A stretch of 58,229 nucleotides of DNA from NCBI RefSeq assembly GCF_002532045.1, contig NZ_NWTG01000037.1:1-58229 (forward strand). Reading direction: 5' to 3'. The notes below the pieces were generated by a model. The model worked only from the letters and a program-made list of their open reading frames with translations, made no database searches and was not told where the DNA came from. This DNA comes from Bradyrhizobium sp. C9. GTDB taxonomy: Bacteria > Pseudomonadota > Alphaproteobacteria > Rhizobiales > Xanthobacteraceae. Position 1 is the first letter of the stretch. The number at the start of each line of letters is the position of its first letter. Positions 1 through 8,010 of this stretch are shown piece by piece. Made by a program: the position numbers and the translations under genes.

Positions 1-30
1 TCTTGTGCCACGGGGGCCGTCCACATATGG

Positions 31-50
31 GTCCCGGCCTTCGCCGGGAC
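31..50. repeat. Short GC-rich inverted repeat (copy 1)
   Basis: Eight-base arms GTCCCGGC and GCCGGGAC close on a CTTC loop just beyond the argG stop codon. The same hairpin with the same flanking words occurs twice at 55963-56078. It may act as a 3' end or terminator hairpin for argG, but there is no T-run, so the role is inference. Confidence 0.7.
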
Positions 51-72
51 GACCCCGAATTAGCGTTGACGC

Positions 73-1410
73 TCAATCCTTGTCGTTCTCGAGCTGGAAG
101 ATCTGCGAACCTTCGCCGCTCGAGAGCAGGCCGGTCTTGTTGTAGAGGCCGAGCTTGGCGCGGGTATCGGCGATGTCCAGATTGCGCATCGTCAGCTGGC
201 CGATGCGGTCGGCCGGCGAGAAGGCGGCGTCCTCGACCTTCTCCATGCTGAGCCGCTCCGGCGCATAGGTCAGGTTCGGGCTCTCGGTGTTGAGGATGGA
301 GTAGTCGTTGCCGCGGCGCAACTCGAGCGTCACCTCGCCGGTGACGGCGCGCGCCACCCAGCGCTGCGCGGTCTCGCGCAGCATCAGGGCCTGCGAGTCG
401 AACCAGCGGCCCTGGTACAGCAGGCGGCCGAGCCGCATGCCGCTGATGCGGTACTGCTCGATGGTATCCTCGTTGTGGATGCCGGTGACGAGCCGCTCAT
501 AGGCGATGTGCAGCAGCGCCATACCGGGCGCCTCGTAGATGCCGCGGCTCTTGGCCTCGATGATGCGGTTCTCGATCTGGTCGCTCATGCCGAGGCCATG
601 GCGGCCGCCGATCAAATTGGCTTCGAGGAACAGCGCGACGGGATCGGCGAACGTCTTGCCGTTCAGCGCGACCGGCTGGCCTTCCTCGAAACGCACCACG
701 ACCTTCTCAGGCTTGACGTCGCAATCGGCGCGCCAGAACGGCACGCCCATGATCGGATTGACGATGGTGATGCCGCTCGCAAGGCTCTCGAGATCCTTGG
801 CCTCATGCGTCGCGCCGAGCAGATTGCTGTCGGTCGAATAGGCCTTCTCCGCGCTCATCTTGTAGGCAAAGCCCTGCGCGGTCATGAACGCCGACATCTC
901 GGCGCGGCCGCCGAGCTCGTCGATGAACTGCTGGTCGAGCCAGGGCTTGTAGATGCGCAGGCTCGGATTGGTCAGCAGGCCGTAGCGATAGAAGCGCTCG
1001 ATGTCGTTGCCCTTGAAGGTCGAGCCGTCGCCCCAGATGTTGACCCCGTCCTCCTGCATCGCGGCGACCAGCATCGTGCCGGTCACCGCACGGCCGAGCG
1101 GGGTGGTGTTGAAATAGGTGATGCCGCCGGTCGAGATGTGGAACGCGCCCGACTGGATCGCGGCGATACCCTCATGCACCAGCTGGGTGCGGCAATCGAC
1201 CAGGCGGGCCTTCTCGGCGCCGAAATCCATCGCCTTGCGCGGGATCGCGTCGTAATCAGCCTCGTCGGGCTGGCCGAGATTGGCGGTGTAGGCGAAGACC
1301 TTGGCACCCTTCAGCTTCATCCAGAGCAGCGCCGCTGACGTGTCGAGCCCGCCCGAGAACGCGATGCCGACTTTCTCGCCGGTGGGCAGGCTTTTCAGAA
1401 TCGTACTCAT
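73..1410 (-). CDS. argG: Argininosuccinate synthase
   Basis: This enzyme joins citrulline and aspartate with ATP to give argininosuccinate, the penultimate step of cytosolic arginine synthesis. The 445-residue product opens with MSTILKSLPTG and has the ATP-binding PP-loop AFSGGLDTSAALLW near residue 17, then the nucleotide and citrulline/aspartate region with GDGSTFKGNDIERF. Length fits the longer E. coli-type ArgG. An in-frame upstream start at 1461 would add 17 residues unlike the family, so 1410 is preferred. A GC-rich hairpin follows the stop. It is the first of several same-strand genes but lies about 80 bases from the next one and is probably a separate transcription unit. Confidence 0.97.
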   Translation of the reverse strand: MSTILKSLPTGEKVGIAFSGGLDTSAALLWMKLKGAKVFAYTANLGQPDEADYDAIPRKAMDFGAEKARLVDCRTQLVHEGIAAIQSGAFHISTGGITYFNTTPLGRAVTGTMLVAAMQEDGVNIWGDGSTFKGNDIERFYRYGLLTNPSLRIYKPWLDQQFIDELGGRAEMSAFMTAQGFAYKMSAEKAYSTDSNLLGATHEAKDLESLASGITIVNPIMGVPFWRADCDVKPEKVVVRFEEGQPVALNGKTFADPVALFLEANLIGGRHGLGMSDQIENRIIEAKSRGIYEAPGMALLHIAYERLVTGIHNEDTIEQYRISGMRLGRLLYQGRWFDSQALMLRETAQRWVARAVTGEVTLELRRGNDYSILNTESPNLTYAPERLSMEKVEDAAFSPADRIGQLTMRNLDIADTRAKLGLYNKTGLLSSGEGSQIFQLENDKD

Positions 1411-1488
1411 GGGACGGTCCAATCGGTCGAAATCGGGATGATTACGCTGGGCGAATATCAAATTTCCGGAGCCTGGGCACGCCTTTAA

Positions 1489-2271
1489 TCAGGCTTCCGG
1501 CTGGCTCGGCTCCGCTTGGCCGCCCCGGCGCCAGCGCTGCATCAGCCGGTAACCGGGCATCGCCAGCCGCGTCAACGCGGCATCGACCGCCTCGTCGGTC
1601 AGCCGGGTCGCGGCCCAGCGGTAGATCAGCGCATAGAACAGCCAGACGGTGAAGAACGACACCAGGCCCGCGATCGCCACATCGGTGAAAAAGTGGCCGC
1701 CGAAGGCCATGCGAAGCCCGCTGGTGACGATGCCGAACACGGTCGCCCCGGCAAAGGCCAGCGGCCGCCAGGCGGGCGGCGCCAGCGCCGCCGGCGCATA
1801 GGTCCAGAACGCGGTGGCACCCTCGCCGGAGAAGAACGAGCAGTTGCGCGGGCAGCCGCCGCGCGGGTCCCACCACGGCTTGAATGGCAGGTCGCCGCCG
1901 AACTGGGTCACGAACACCGGCCGCGGCCGGCCCCAATAGTTCTTGAAGGTGAGGTTGGTGAGCACTCCGGCCGACAGCAGCATCGTGGTGAGCAGGAACA
2001 CCGCGGCGCGGCCGGACATCAGCATCGGCCGATCCGGCCGGATGAACTTCCAGACAATGGTCACGATCGCCGGCAGCACCAGCGCCCAGGCGATCCACAT
2101 CGCCGCATCGCGCGCGAACGACGCCACCGCGTCGAGCTTCACGGGGAAAGTGTTTTCCGCGGCATCGTAGAACAGCGCCGCGAGTTTCAGGTCGAGCTCG
2201 GGATAGATCCCGAACAGGATGCCGATGATGAGCGCGAGCGCCAGTGCGATGAAAAGTCCGGTCCGGTTCAT
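1489..2271 (-). CDS. PAP2-family membrane phosphatase (lipid phosphatase-like)
   Basis: The 260-residue polytopic protein has about six hydrophobic segments and PAP2 motifs. Motif 1 reads KNYWGRPRP (about residues 109-117). Motif 2 is FFSGEGATAF where PSGH is usual, and motif 3 is LRMAFGGHFFTD. The family removes phosphate from lipid substrates such as phosphatidic acid, undecaprenyl pyrophosphate or lipid A, with the active site facing the periplasm. The substrate here is unknown; the tryptophan-rich insert before motif 2 resembles LpxE/LpxF-like alphaproteobacterial members. The His of PSGH is replaced by Glu, which is a notable change. It lies on the same strand as its neighbours but not in an obvious operon. 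Confidence 0.85.
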   Translation of the reverse strand: MNRTGLFIALALALIIGILFGIYPELDLKLAALFYDAAENTFPVKLDAVASFARDAAMWIAWALVLPAIVTIVWKFIRPDRPMLMSGRAAVFLLTTMLLSAGVLTNLTFKNYWGRPRPVFVTQFGGDLPFKPWWDPRGGCPRNCSFFSGEGATAFWTYAPAALAPPAWRPLAFAGATVFGIVTSGLRMAFGGHFFTDVAIAGLVSFFTVWLFYALIYRWAATRLTDEAVDAALTRLAMPGYRLMQRWRRGGQAEPSQPEA

Positions 2272-2310
2272 GGCGCGCGGTTTAGCCGAGGCGATGGGGC
2301 ATGGGAAGCA

Positions 2311-2796
2311 TCACGGCCGCGGCGATTGCGACGGCAATGGCGGGGGCGGCGGCAACGGGCGCTGTGGCTCGCGCCAGGCGCCGGCGGTGCGGCCGGCGAT
2401 CAGCCAGTAGACCAGGCCCGCGACGATGCCGGCGCCGGTCATGATCTCCATGTGCCGGCGCACGATGCCGTGGAATTGCATCATGTCGGGATCGAACGGA
2501 ACCAGGCCGAGATAGCAGGCCGCGCCGACGATCGCGCCGCCGACCGCGTAGGCCAGCACACTGCGGATGAAGAACGCCTCGGTGATCAGCACCACGATCA
2601 GCGCGGGCAACAACGCAAAGCCGGATATGAAGATGAAGCCGAAGCCGAGAACGACGTTGATTGCACTCTGGTCGATCTGCCCGCCGAAATCGCTGATCTC
2701 GGGATACAGCACCGCGACGACCACGATGATCCCGGCGACGAAGCAGGCCATCAGGAAGCCGAAGGCGACGACGAACAGGCGGCCGATCAAGGCCAT
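2311..2796 (-). CDS. Conserved four-helix membrane protein of unknown function
   Basis: The 161-residue product has four predicted membrane helices (about residues 8-30, 45-70, 74-98 and 120-138) and a basic, proline-rich cytosolic tail ending in a run of prolines. I recognise no catalytic motif. Its GC3 pattern matches the neighbours and no competing frame looks real. It sits 39 bases upstream of the PAP2 gene's start on the same strand, so the two could be co-transcribed, and a dispersed repeat lies immediately before its start codon. Function cannot be assigned from sequence. Confidence 0.75.
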   Translation of the reverse strand: MALIGRLFVVAFGFLMACFVAGIIVVVAVLYPEISDFGGQIDQSAINVVLGFGFIFISGFALLPALIVVLITEAFFIRSVLAYAVGGAIVGAACYLGLVPFDPDMMQFHGIVRRHMEIMTGAGIVAGLVYWLIAGRTAGAWREPQRPLPPPPPLPSQSPRP

Positions 2797-2810
2797 GCTA
2801 CGAGCTCCCC

Positions 2811-2888
2811 GTCATTGCGAGGAGCGATAGCGACGAAGCAATCCATGGCTCAGCAAGCTCGGACATGGATCGCTTCGCTCGCAATGAC
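2811..2888. repeat. Dispersed inverted repeat, GTCATTGCGAGGAGCG family (copy 1)
   Basis: The arm GTCATTGCGAGGAGCGA is mirrored by TCGCTTCGCTCGCAATGAC at the far end, giving a long imperfect hairpin of about 78 bases with a variable centre. A second copy lies at 21749-21830. It fills the gap between rlmN and the small membrane protein gene. No ORF is present. Confidence 0.9.
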
Positions 2889-2917
2889 GTCGCGGAGAGC
2901 GTGATCGCTCACAACGC

Positions 2918-4132
2918 TCAATCCGTCATCGCCATCGCGCGCAGCGCCTGGCGCTCGCGGGCGGAGAGCTTTTCGGTCTCCGACTTGAGCTGGCCGCAGG
3001 CGGCGAGGATGTCGCGGCCGCGCGGCGTGCGCACCGGCGAGGAATAGCCGGCGTTGAAGATGTATTCGGAGAATTTCTCGATCTGCTCCCAGTCCGAGCA
3101 TTCATAGGCGGTGCCCGGCCACGGATTGAACGGGATCAAATTGATCTTGGCCGGAATGCCCTTGAGCAGCTTCACCAGGAGTTTGGCGTCATCGAGCGAA
3201 TCGTTGACGCCCTTGAGCATCACATATTCGAAGGTGATGCGCCGCGCGTTCGAGGCGCCGGGATAGTCGCGGCAGGCCTGCAGCAATTCCTTGATCGGGT
3301 ATTTGCGGTTCAGCGGCACCAGCTCGTTGCGCAATTCGTCTCGGACCGCATGCAACGAGATCGCGAGCATCACGCCGATCTCTTCGCCGGTGCGCTGGAT
3401 GTTCGGCACCACGCCCGAGGTCGACAGCGTGATGCGGCGGCGGGAAATGCCGATGCCTTCATTGTCGCCGACGATCAACAGCGCATCGCGCACCGCGTCG
3501 AAATTGTAGAGCGGCTCGCCCATCCCCATCATCACGATGTTGGTGACACGCCGCGTGCCGTCCTCGCGATCGGCCCAGTCATTCAGCCGGTCGCGCGCCA
3601 CCATGACCTGGCCGACGATCTCGCCGGCGGTGAGGTTGCGCACCAGCCGCTGCGTGCCGGTGTGGCAGAACGAGCAATTCAGCGTACAGCCGACCTGCGA
3701 GGAAACGCACAGCGTGCCGCGATCGGTTTCGGGAATGTAGACGCACTCGACCTCGTGCGGCCGTTCGACCTTGTCGCCGCTCGGCAGCCGCAGCAGCCAT
3801 TTGCGCGTGCCGTCATTGGAGATCTGCTCGGCGACCACCTCGGGACGGTCGACGGTAAAGTGCTTCTCGAGCTCGGCGCGCATGTCCTTCGAGACGTTGG
3901 TCATCTCGCCGAAGTTCTTGGCGCCGCGGAAATACATCCAGTTCCAGAGCTGCTGGGTGCGCATCTTGCGCTGCGCCGGCTGCACCCCGATCTCGCCAAG
4001 GCGATCGGCGATCTCGGCGCGCGACAGCCCGATCAGCGACGGCTTGGCCGGCGGCACATAGGTCTCGAGCGGAACCTTTTCGACCAGCGCGCTGGCGCCG
4101 GACACGGCTGTCGTGGTCACGGTGTCGGTCAT
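2918..4132 (-). CDS. rlmN: Dual-specificity rRNA/tRNA adenine-C2 methyltransferase RlmN
   Basis: This radical SAM enzyme methylates C2 of A2503 in 23S rRNA and of A37 in some tRNAs. The 404-residue protein has the cluster motif C149-x3-C153-x2-C156 (GCTLNCSFC). The two methyl-relay cysteines are in RGTLCVSSQ (Cys142) and AACGQL near residue 372. N-terminal residues 30-100 form the family's RNA-binding domain. A GAGG sequence precedes the ATG at a suitable distance. Length is slightly above that of E. coli RlmN because of a short N-terminal extension common in Rhizobiales. No operon partner is evident; repeats flank both ends. Confidence 0.97.
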   Translation of the reverse strand: MTDTVTTTAVSGASALVEKVPLETYVPPAKPSLIGLSRAEIADRLGEIGVQPAQRKMRTQQLWNWMYFRGAKNFGEMTNVSKDMRAELEKHFTVDRPEVVAEQISNDGTRKWLLRLPSGDKVERPHEVECVYIPETDRGTLCVSSQVGCTLNCSFCHTGTQRLVRNLTAGEIVGQVMVARDRLNDWADREDGTRRVTNIVMMGMGEPLYNFDAVRDALLIVGDNEGIGISRRRITLSTSGVVPNIQRTGEEIGVMLAISLHAVRDELRNELVPLNRKYPIKELLQACRDYPGASNARRITFEYVMLKGVNDSLDDAKLLVKLLKGIPAKINLIPFNPWPGTAYECSDWEQIEKFSEYIFNAGYSSPVRTPRGRDILAACGQLKSETEKLSARERQALRAMAMTD

Positions 4133-4209
4133 GAAGCCTCAAATAGGCCTTCCAGCCGGTGCTGGAAAGCCGCCAAATACCTCAATTTTATCCCTCTGGG
4201 CCGATTTTG

Positions 4210-4260
4210 GAGCATGATCTTTCCGGAAAACCGCTTCACACTTTTCCGGATCATGCTCTA
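4210..4260. repeat. Dispersed palindrome, GAGCATGATC/GATCATGCTC family
   Basis: GAGCATGATCTTTCCGGAAAA is mirrored by TTTTCCGGATCATGCTC around a GCTTCAC-type centre. The right end, CTCTA on the plus strand, supplies the TAG stop codon of the IalB-family gene. Related copies lie at 23577, 27288, 49327 and 50209. Confidence 0.9.
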
Positions 4261-4860
4261 GCGCCGGCAGTCCTGCCCAAGCCGGTCGAGCGCCTGCGCC
4301 AGGCCCTTCAGCGAGAAGCTGTCGATCGTCTCGGTGCCCTTCGCCGAGACGGCTTTTACGGTCAGATCGGCCGATTTGCGCATGGCTTCCACCATCCGCT
4401 CCTCCTCGGCCGCATTCTTGATCCAGAGGCCGTCGCCTTGGGTATACATCGCATAGGTGCCGCCGCCGACCTGGAGCGTCGATTCCGAGCCCGGCTTCAC
4501 GGTGTAGCCGATCATGATCGAGACTTCGTTGACGACCTTCTCGGCTGGACGGGTCGAGATGAAGGCATAGGCCGGGTCACGCGGCCGGTTCGGTGGGTTG
4601 GTCTTCGACGACGACGGCTTGGCGAGCGCAAAGCACACCTTCTTGCCGTTGGGCGATGCCGTGTAGGCGCCCCAGGTCCCGAATTGGCCGATCAGCGTCG
4701 GCTCCGCACCGCCGGCCGCAGCCGCAGCCGCCGAAGGCGCCGGCTTGGCCGCTTCCTTTTTGGGTGCAGCCTGCGCCTGCGCAAGGGAGACGATCCCGCA
4801 CACGACACAAACAGCCAGTGATGTCAGAATTTGCCGCACGGCCAACTGGTTCCCCATCAT
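4258..4860 (-). CDS. Invasion-associated locus B (IalB) family secreted protein
   Basis: The 200-residue product has a Sec-type signal peptide (hydrophobic residues about 9-30, cleavage probably after AQAQA). An Ala/Lys/Pro-rich linker follows, then an IalB domain with GTWGAYTASPNGKKVCFAL, PAYAFISTRP and a C-terminal LDRLGQDC. The family is common in Rhizobiales and was named for Bartonella erythrocyte invasion. In free-living relatives it is a periplasmic or envelope protein of unclear role, so the name should not be read as virulence. Two cysteines (in KKVCFAL and the terminal GQDC) probably pair. The stop codon lies inside the adjacent dispersed repeat. There is a choice of two adjacent ATGs at the start. 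Confidence 0.9.
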   Translation of the reverse strand: MMGNQLAVRQILTSLAVCVVCGIVSLAQAQAAPKKEAAKPAPSAAAAAAGGAEPTLIGQFGTWGAYTASPNGKKVCFALAKPSSSKTNPPNRPRDPAYAFISTRPAEKVVNEVSIMIGYTVKPGSESTLQVGGGTYAMYTQGDGLWIKNAAEEERMVEAMRKSADLTVKAVSAKGTETIDSFSLKGLAQALDRLGQDCRR

Positions 4861-5042
4861 TGTGACTGGAAGATGGCTCGGCGATTCCCCTCCGCCGGCT
4901 CGGATGGATAACCGGGAAACGCTTTTTTGGGAAGGCAGTCAGGTCCGAACGCGCGCGCCGGCGATAGCCCCGCGCACGCCGATTGATTCTCGATTCTTGC
5001 TCAGCGCTTGTTGTCGCGCATCAGCGCTTGATCACCCCTTCA

Positions 5043-5882
5043 TCAGCCTTTGGCGCGCGCCGCGCGCTGGCTCTCCCATTGCGCATCGGTCCATTGCAGC
5101 AGGTCTTCGGCACCGGAACTGCGCAAATGCGCGCCGCCGTCCTGCACCACCATCTCGCCATTGATGTAGCCGCCCTGATCCGAGATCAGGAAGGTCGCGA
5201 GATTGGCAAGCTCGGAATGCTCGCCGGCGCGGCCGAGCGGGTTGCGATGCGACCAGGTCTCGCCGCGCCCCTCCGGACGCAATTGTCCGGTCGCGCCTGG
5301 CGTCGGGAACGCGCCCGGCGCGATCGCCACGGTGCGGATGCCTTTCGGGCCCCATTCGACGGCAAGGCTCTTGGTCATCGCCAACACCGCGGTCTTGGCC
5401 ATCGACGACGGCACCGTGAAGGCGCGGCCGGTGATGGTCGAGGTCGAGAGGATCGAAAGCACCACGCCCTTGTGCTTGCCTTCGATCCAGCGGCGGCCGG
5501 CGGCGAGCGTGCAGTACATCGTGCCATGCAGCGTCGGCGCGAGGATCGCGTCCGCCGCACGGAATGACAAATGTTCGCTCTGCGCAATAAAGGTTGCGGC
5601 AGCATTGTTGACGAGTACGTCGATCGGCGCGTCCTGCCAGACCTGATCCATCATCGCCTCGACCGCGGCGCCGTCGCGGATATCGCAGCGCGCGGTCGAC
5701 ACCTTGGCGCCGAGCTCGCTGCGGAATTTCGCGGCGGTTTCCTCCAGCAGCGCCTCGCGACGTCCGCAGATGATCAATTCGGCACCGAGTTCGGCGAAGC
5801 GTCGGCCCATCGCAGCACCAAGGCCGGAGCCGCCGCCGGTGATCAGGATGCGCTTTTTTGCTAGCAGGCCTTTTTCAAACAT
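5043..5882 (-). CDS. SDR oxidoreductase, 2,4-dienoyl-CoA reductase-like
   Basis: The 279-residue Rossmann protein starts MFEKGLLAKKR and has the cofactor loop TGGGSGLG (about residues 15-22) and NNAA near residue 93. The position of the usual catalytic YxxxK reads VPSSMAKTAV, with Ser in place of Tyr. The downstream LAVEWGPKGIRTVAIAPGAF matches the 2,4-dienoyl-CoA reductase branch of the SDRs, which uses different catalytic residues. The likely role is reduction of dienoyl-CoA in beta-oxidation of unsaturated acids, though substrate assignment is inference. It is divergent from the quinone-oxidoreductase-like gene at 5988, with about 105 bases between. The longer reading frame to 5945 is unlikely. 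Confidence 0.85.
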   Translation of the reverse strand: MFEKGLLAKKRILITGGGSGLGAAMGRRFAELGAELIICGRREALLEETAAKFRSELGAKVSTARCDIRDGAAVEAMMDQVWQDAPIDVLVNNAAATFIAQSEHLSFRAADAILAPTLHGTMYCTLAAGRRWIEGKHKGVVLSILSTSTITGRAFTVPSSMAKTAVLAMTKSLAVEWGPKGIRTVAIAPGAFPTPGATGQLRPEGRGETWSHRNPLGRAGEHSELANLATFLISDQGGYINGEMVVQDGGAHLRSSGAEDLLQWTDAQWESQRAARAKG

Positions 5883-5987
5883 AGTTTGATCCCTCCGCAC
5901 TGTATTGTCGCTCCGCCGCAAATCCGGCATGAAGCTTGTAGTCAAAGATCTTGCAGCTCTTTTTGCGTCCGAAACTCAGGTGTGTCC

Positions 5988-6968
5988 ATGAAAGCCATCC
6001 TCTGCTCGCAATACTGTCAACCCGACGATCTCGTGCTGGCTGACGTGCCCGATCCGGTTGCGGGTCCCGGCGAAGCCGTGATCGCGATCAAGGCGGCGGC
6101 GCTGAATTTCTTCGACATCCTGATGATCCAGGGCAAGTACCAGATCAAGCCGCCGTTCCCGTTCTCGCCGGCCGCCGAAGTCGCCGGCGTGATCGAGAGC
6201 GTCGGCGCCGGTGTCACCGATCTGAAGGTCGGCGACCGCGTCGTTGCGTCATGCGGCCACAACGGCGCACGCGACAAGATCGCGCTGCCGGCGAATACGA
6301 TCGTGAAGATTCCCGACAATCTCGATTACGACCGCGCCGCCGGCATCATCATCATCTACGGCACCGCGCTGCATGCGCTGGAAGATCGCGCGAGCCCGAA
6401 GCCGGGCGAGACGCTCGCGGTGCTCGGCGCCGCCGGCGGCACCGGCCTTGCCGCGTGCGAACTCGGCAAGTTGATGGGCCTGAAGGTGATTGCCTGCGCA
6501 TCGTCGGACGAGAAGCTCGCGTTCGCCAAGCAGCACGGCGCCGAGCTGACGCTGAACTACGCCAAGGAAGATCTCAAAGAAGGCCTGCGCAAGCTGACGG
6601 GTGGCAAGGGCGCTGACATCGTGTTCGATCCGGTCGGCGGCGCCTATGCCGAGGCCGCGCTGCGTTCGACCGCATGGGAAGGCCGCTTCCTGGTGATCGG
6701 CTTCGCCGCCGGCGACATACCGAAGATTCCGCTCAACCTCGCGCTGCTCAAGGGCTGCGACATCCGCGGCGTGTTCTGGGGCGCCTGGGCGCGGCTGAAC
6801 CCGGAGAAGAACCGCAAGAACCTCGAAAAGCTCGTGCAGTGGACCGCGGAAGGCAAGATCTCCTCGCATGTCGACCGCACCTTCCCGCTGTCGCAGACCG
6901 CAGAAGCGCTGAAGGTGCTCGCCGGCCGCAAGGCGATGGGCAAGGTGATCCTGCATCCGGGAAGCTGA
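5988..6968 (+). CDS. NADPH:quinone oxidoreductase-family MDR enzyme
   Basis: The 326-residue protein is a zinc-free medium-chain dehydrogenase/reductase. It has an N-terminal GroES-like domain (AALNFFDILMIQGKYQ) and a Rossmann loop GAAGGTGLAACELGK near residue 150. The C-terminal SHVDRTFPLSQTAEALKVL segment is typical of quinone reductase and acryloyl-CoA reductase-like members. It probably reduces an enone or quinone with NADPH. The start at 5988 (MKAILCSQ) fits the family; the upstream in-frame extension does not. It is divergent from the dienoyl-CoA reductase-like SDR, which suggests shared control of unsaturated acyl-CoA or enone metabolism, but no operator is clear. Confidence 0.93.
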   Translation: MKAILCSQYCQPDDLVLADVPDPVAGPGEAVIAIKAAALNFFDILMIQGKYQIKPPFPFSPAAEVAGVIESVGAGVTDLKVGDRVVASCGHNGARDKIALPANTIVKIPDNLDYDRAAGIIIIYGTALHALEDRASPKPGETLAVLGAAGGTGLAACELGKLMGLKVIACASSDEKLAFAKQHGAELTLNYAKEDLKEGLRKLTGGKGADIVFDPVGGAYAEAALRSTAWEGRFLVIGFAAGDIPKIPLNLALLKGCDIRGVFWGAWARLNPEKNRKNLEKLVQWTAEGKISSHVDRTFPLSQTAEALKVLAGRKAMGKVILHPGS

Positions 6969-6981
6969 GCTGAGATCGCGT

Positions 6982-7012
6982 AGCCCGGATGGAGCGCAGC
7001 GAAATCCGGGCT
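6982..7012. repeat. Hairpin between convergent genes
   Basis: AGCCCGGAT and ATCCGGGCT form a perfect nine-base stem with a 13-base loop between two convergent genes. The word resembles a widespread AGCCCGGATGGAGCGCAGCG dispersed repeat. A bidirectional 3' end function is plausible but not shown. Confidence 0.75.
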
Positions 7013-7017
7013 GCGTC

Positions 7018-7398
7018 TTACTCCGCGTTTTCCGGGACTCCGCGCTTCAACGCGGCGCGTGCGGCTTCGCGGTGCTCCGGGGTGATGTGGCTTGCCACCA
7101 TGCGGATCGCGGTTGCGAGCACGGCGGCATCATCGGTGAAGCCGAGCACCGGCAGCATGTCCGGGATGAAGTCGAACGGCAGGATGAAATAGGCGATCGC
7201 GCCGAGCAGTGCGGCCTGGACATGGCGCGGCGTCTGCCGGTCGAAGGCGCAGTAATAGGCCGCGAGCAGATCCTCGGCGAACGGCAGCCGCGCTACCACT
7301 TTCTTGAACTTGATCCAGAAGCGGCGGCGCACGCTTTCCGGGTCCTGCGCGAGCCGGTCGGCAGGCCCGAATCCCACACCGGTGTCGGTCGATGGCAT
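7018..7398 (-). CDS. YkvA-like DUF1232 membrane protein
   Basis: The 126-residue product contains the DUF1232 core: LLAAYYCAFDRQTP, then a hydrophobic segment AALLGAIAYFILPFDFIPDMLPVLGFTDDAAVL around residues 60-95. The family's hallmark is the Y-F-x-P-x-D-x-x-P-D-x-x-P run, seen here as YFILPFDFIPDMLP. The function of the family is unknown. The chosen ATG has an AGGGA-type ribosome site. A TTG at 7497 that abuts the upstream gene's stop is less likely. It follows the PCD gene on the same strand by about 95 bases. Confidence 0.88.
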   Translation of the reverse strand: MPSTDTGVGFGPADRLAQDPESVRRRFWIKFKKVVARLPFAEDLLAAYYCAFDRQTPRHVQAALLGAIAYFILPFDFIPDMLPVLGFTDDAAVLATAIRMVASHITPEHREAARAALKRGVPENAE

Positions 7399-7493
7399 CG
7401 CCAGGTTCCCTTTGGCGCCGCGCGACGGATCGGCGGCGGACGTTGCGAATCTGGGGATGTCGGCCAACCGGCGCAAGGTTGCGCGCGGCCGGG

Positions 7494-7799
7494 TCAACTG
7501 ACCCCGAGCTGCCGTGCGATCGCGTTCATCGCCTTGGCGAGGTCGATATCGCGCTTGGTCACCCCGCCGACATCATGGGTCGCCAGCACGACTTCGACGG
7601 TCTTGTAGACATTCTTCCATTCGGGGTGATGATCGCTCTTCTCGGCGACCAAAGCGGCGCGCGCCATGAAGCCAAAGGCCTCGTTGAAGTCCTTGAACAC
7701 GAACGTCTTTGCGATCGCCTCGCGGCCGGCCAGCTCCGACCAGCCGGCCAGTTCCCAGAGCGCGGCCTTCCTTGCTTCCGCTGACAGCCTTTCGACCAT
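7494..7799 (-). CDS. phhB: 4a-hydroxytetrahydrobiopterin dehydratase (PCD)
   Basis: The 101-residue protein has the PCD signature SDHHPEWKNVYKTVEVVLATHD with the catalytic His-His pair and HPEW, followed by GVTKRDIDLAKAMN. It dehydrates 4a-carbinolamine pterin during regeneration of tetrahydrobiopterin, and homologues double as transcription coactivators. GGAGGG seven bases before the ATG fixes the start; the 20-residue in-frame extension is discarded. No phenylalanine hydroxylase gene is nearby, so in this organism the role may lie in pterin or molybdopterin metabolism. Confidence 0.95.
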   Translation of the reverse strand: MVERLSAEARKAALWELAGWSELAGREAIAKTFVFKDFNEAFGFMARAALVAEKSDHHPEWKNVYKTVEVVLATHDVGGVTKRDIDLAKAMNAIARQLGVS

Positions 7800-8010
7800 G
7801 GTAACCCTCCCGTTTGGCGCCGACCTTAGCCTAACAACCGGCCTCCAGGGTGGATCCATGCCGAAAATAAGGCCGAAATAGCGTCCTATCGCCGCTGGTA
7901 ACCATGACGCAGATGTAACATCTGTGGCTCCAGGAATTTGCTACAAATGCTTCATGTGTGCGCGTTGGTAGTTTTGCGAGATTGAGCCCCGACGATTGTT
8001 TGCGAGATCG

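Noticed and set aside
3..251. 82-codon plus-strand frame at the window start
   Set aside because: It is Arg-rich and antisense to the argG C-terminus and downstream hairpin; it is a shadow of argG.
5886..5987. 34-residue N-terminal extension of the quinone-oxidoreductase-like gene
   Set aside because: The family begins at MKAILCSQ and the extension covers the divergent control region.
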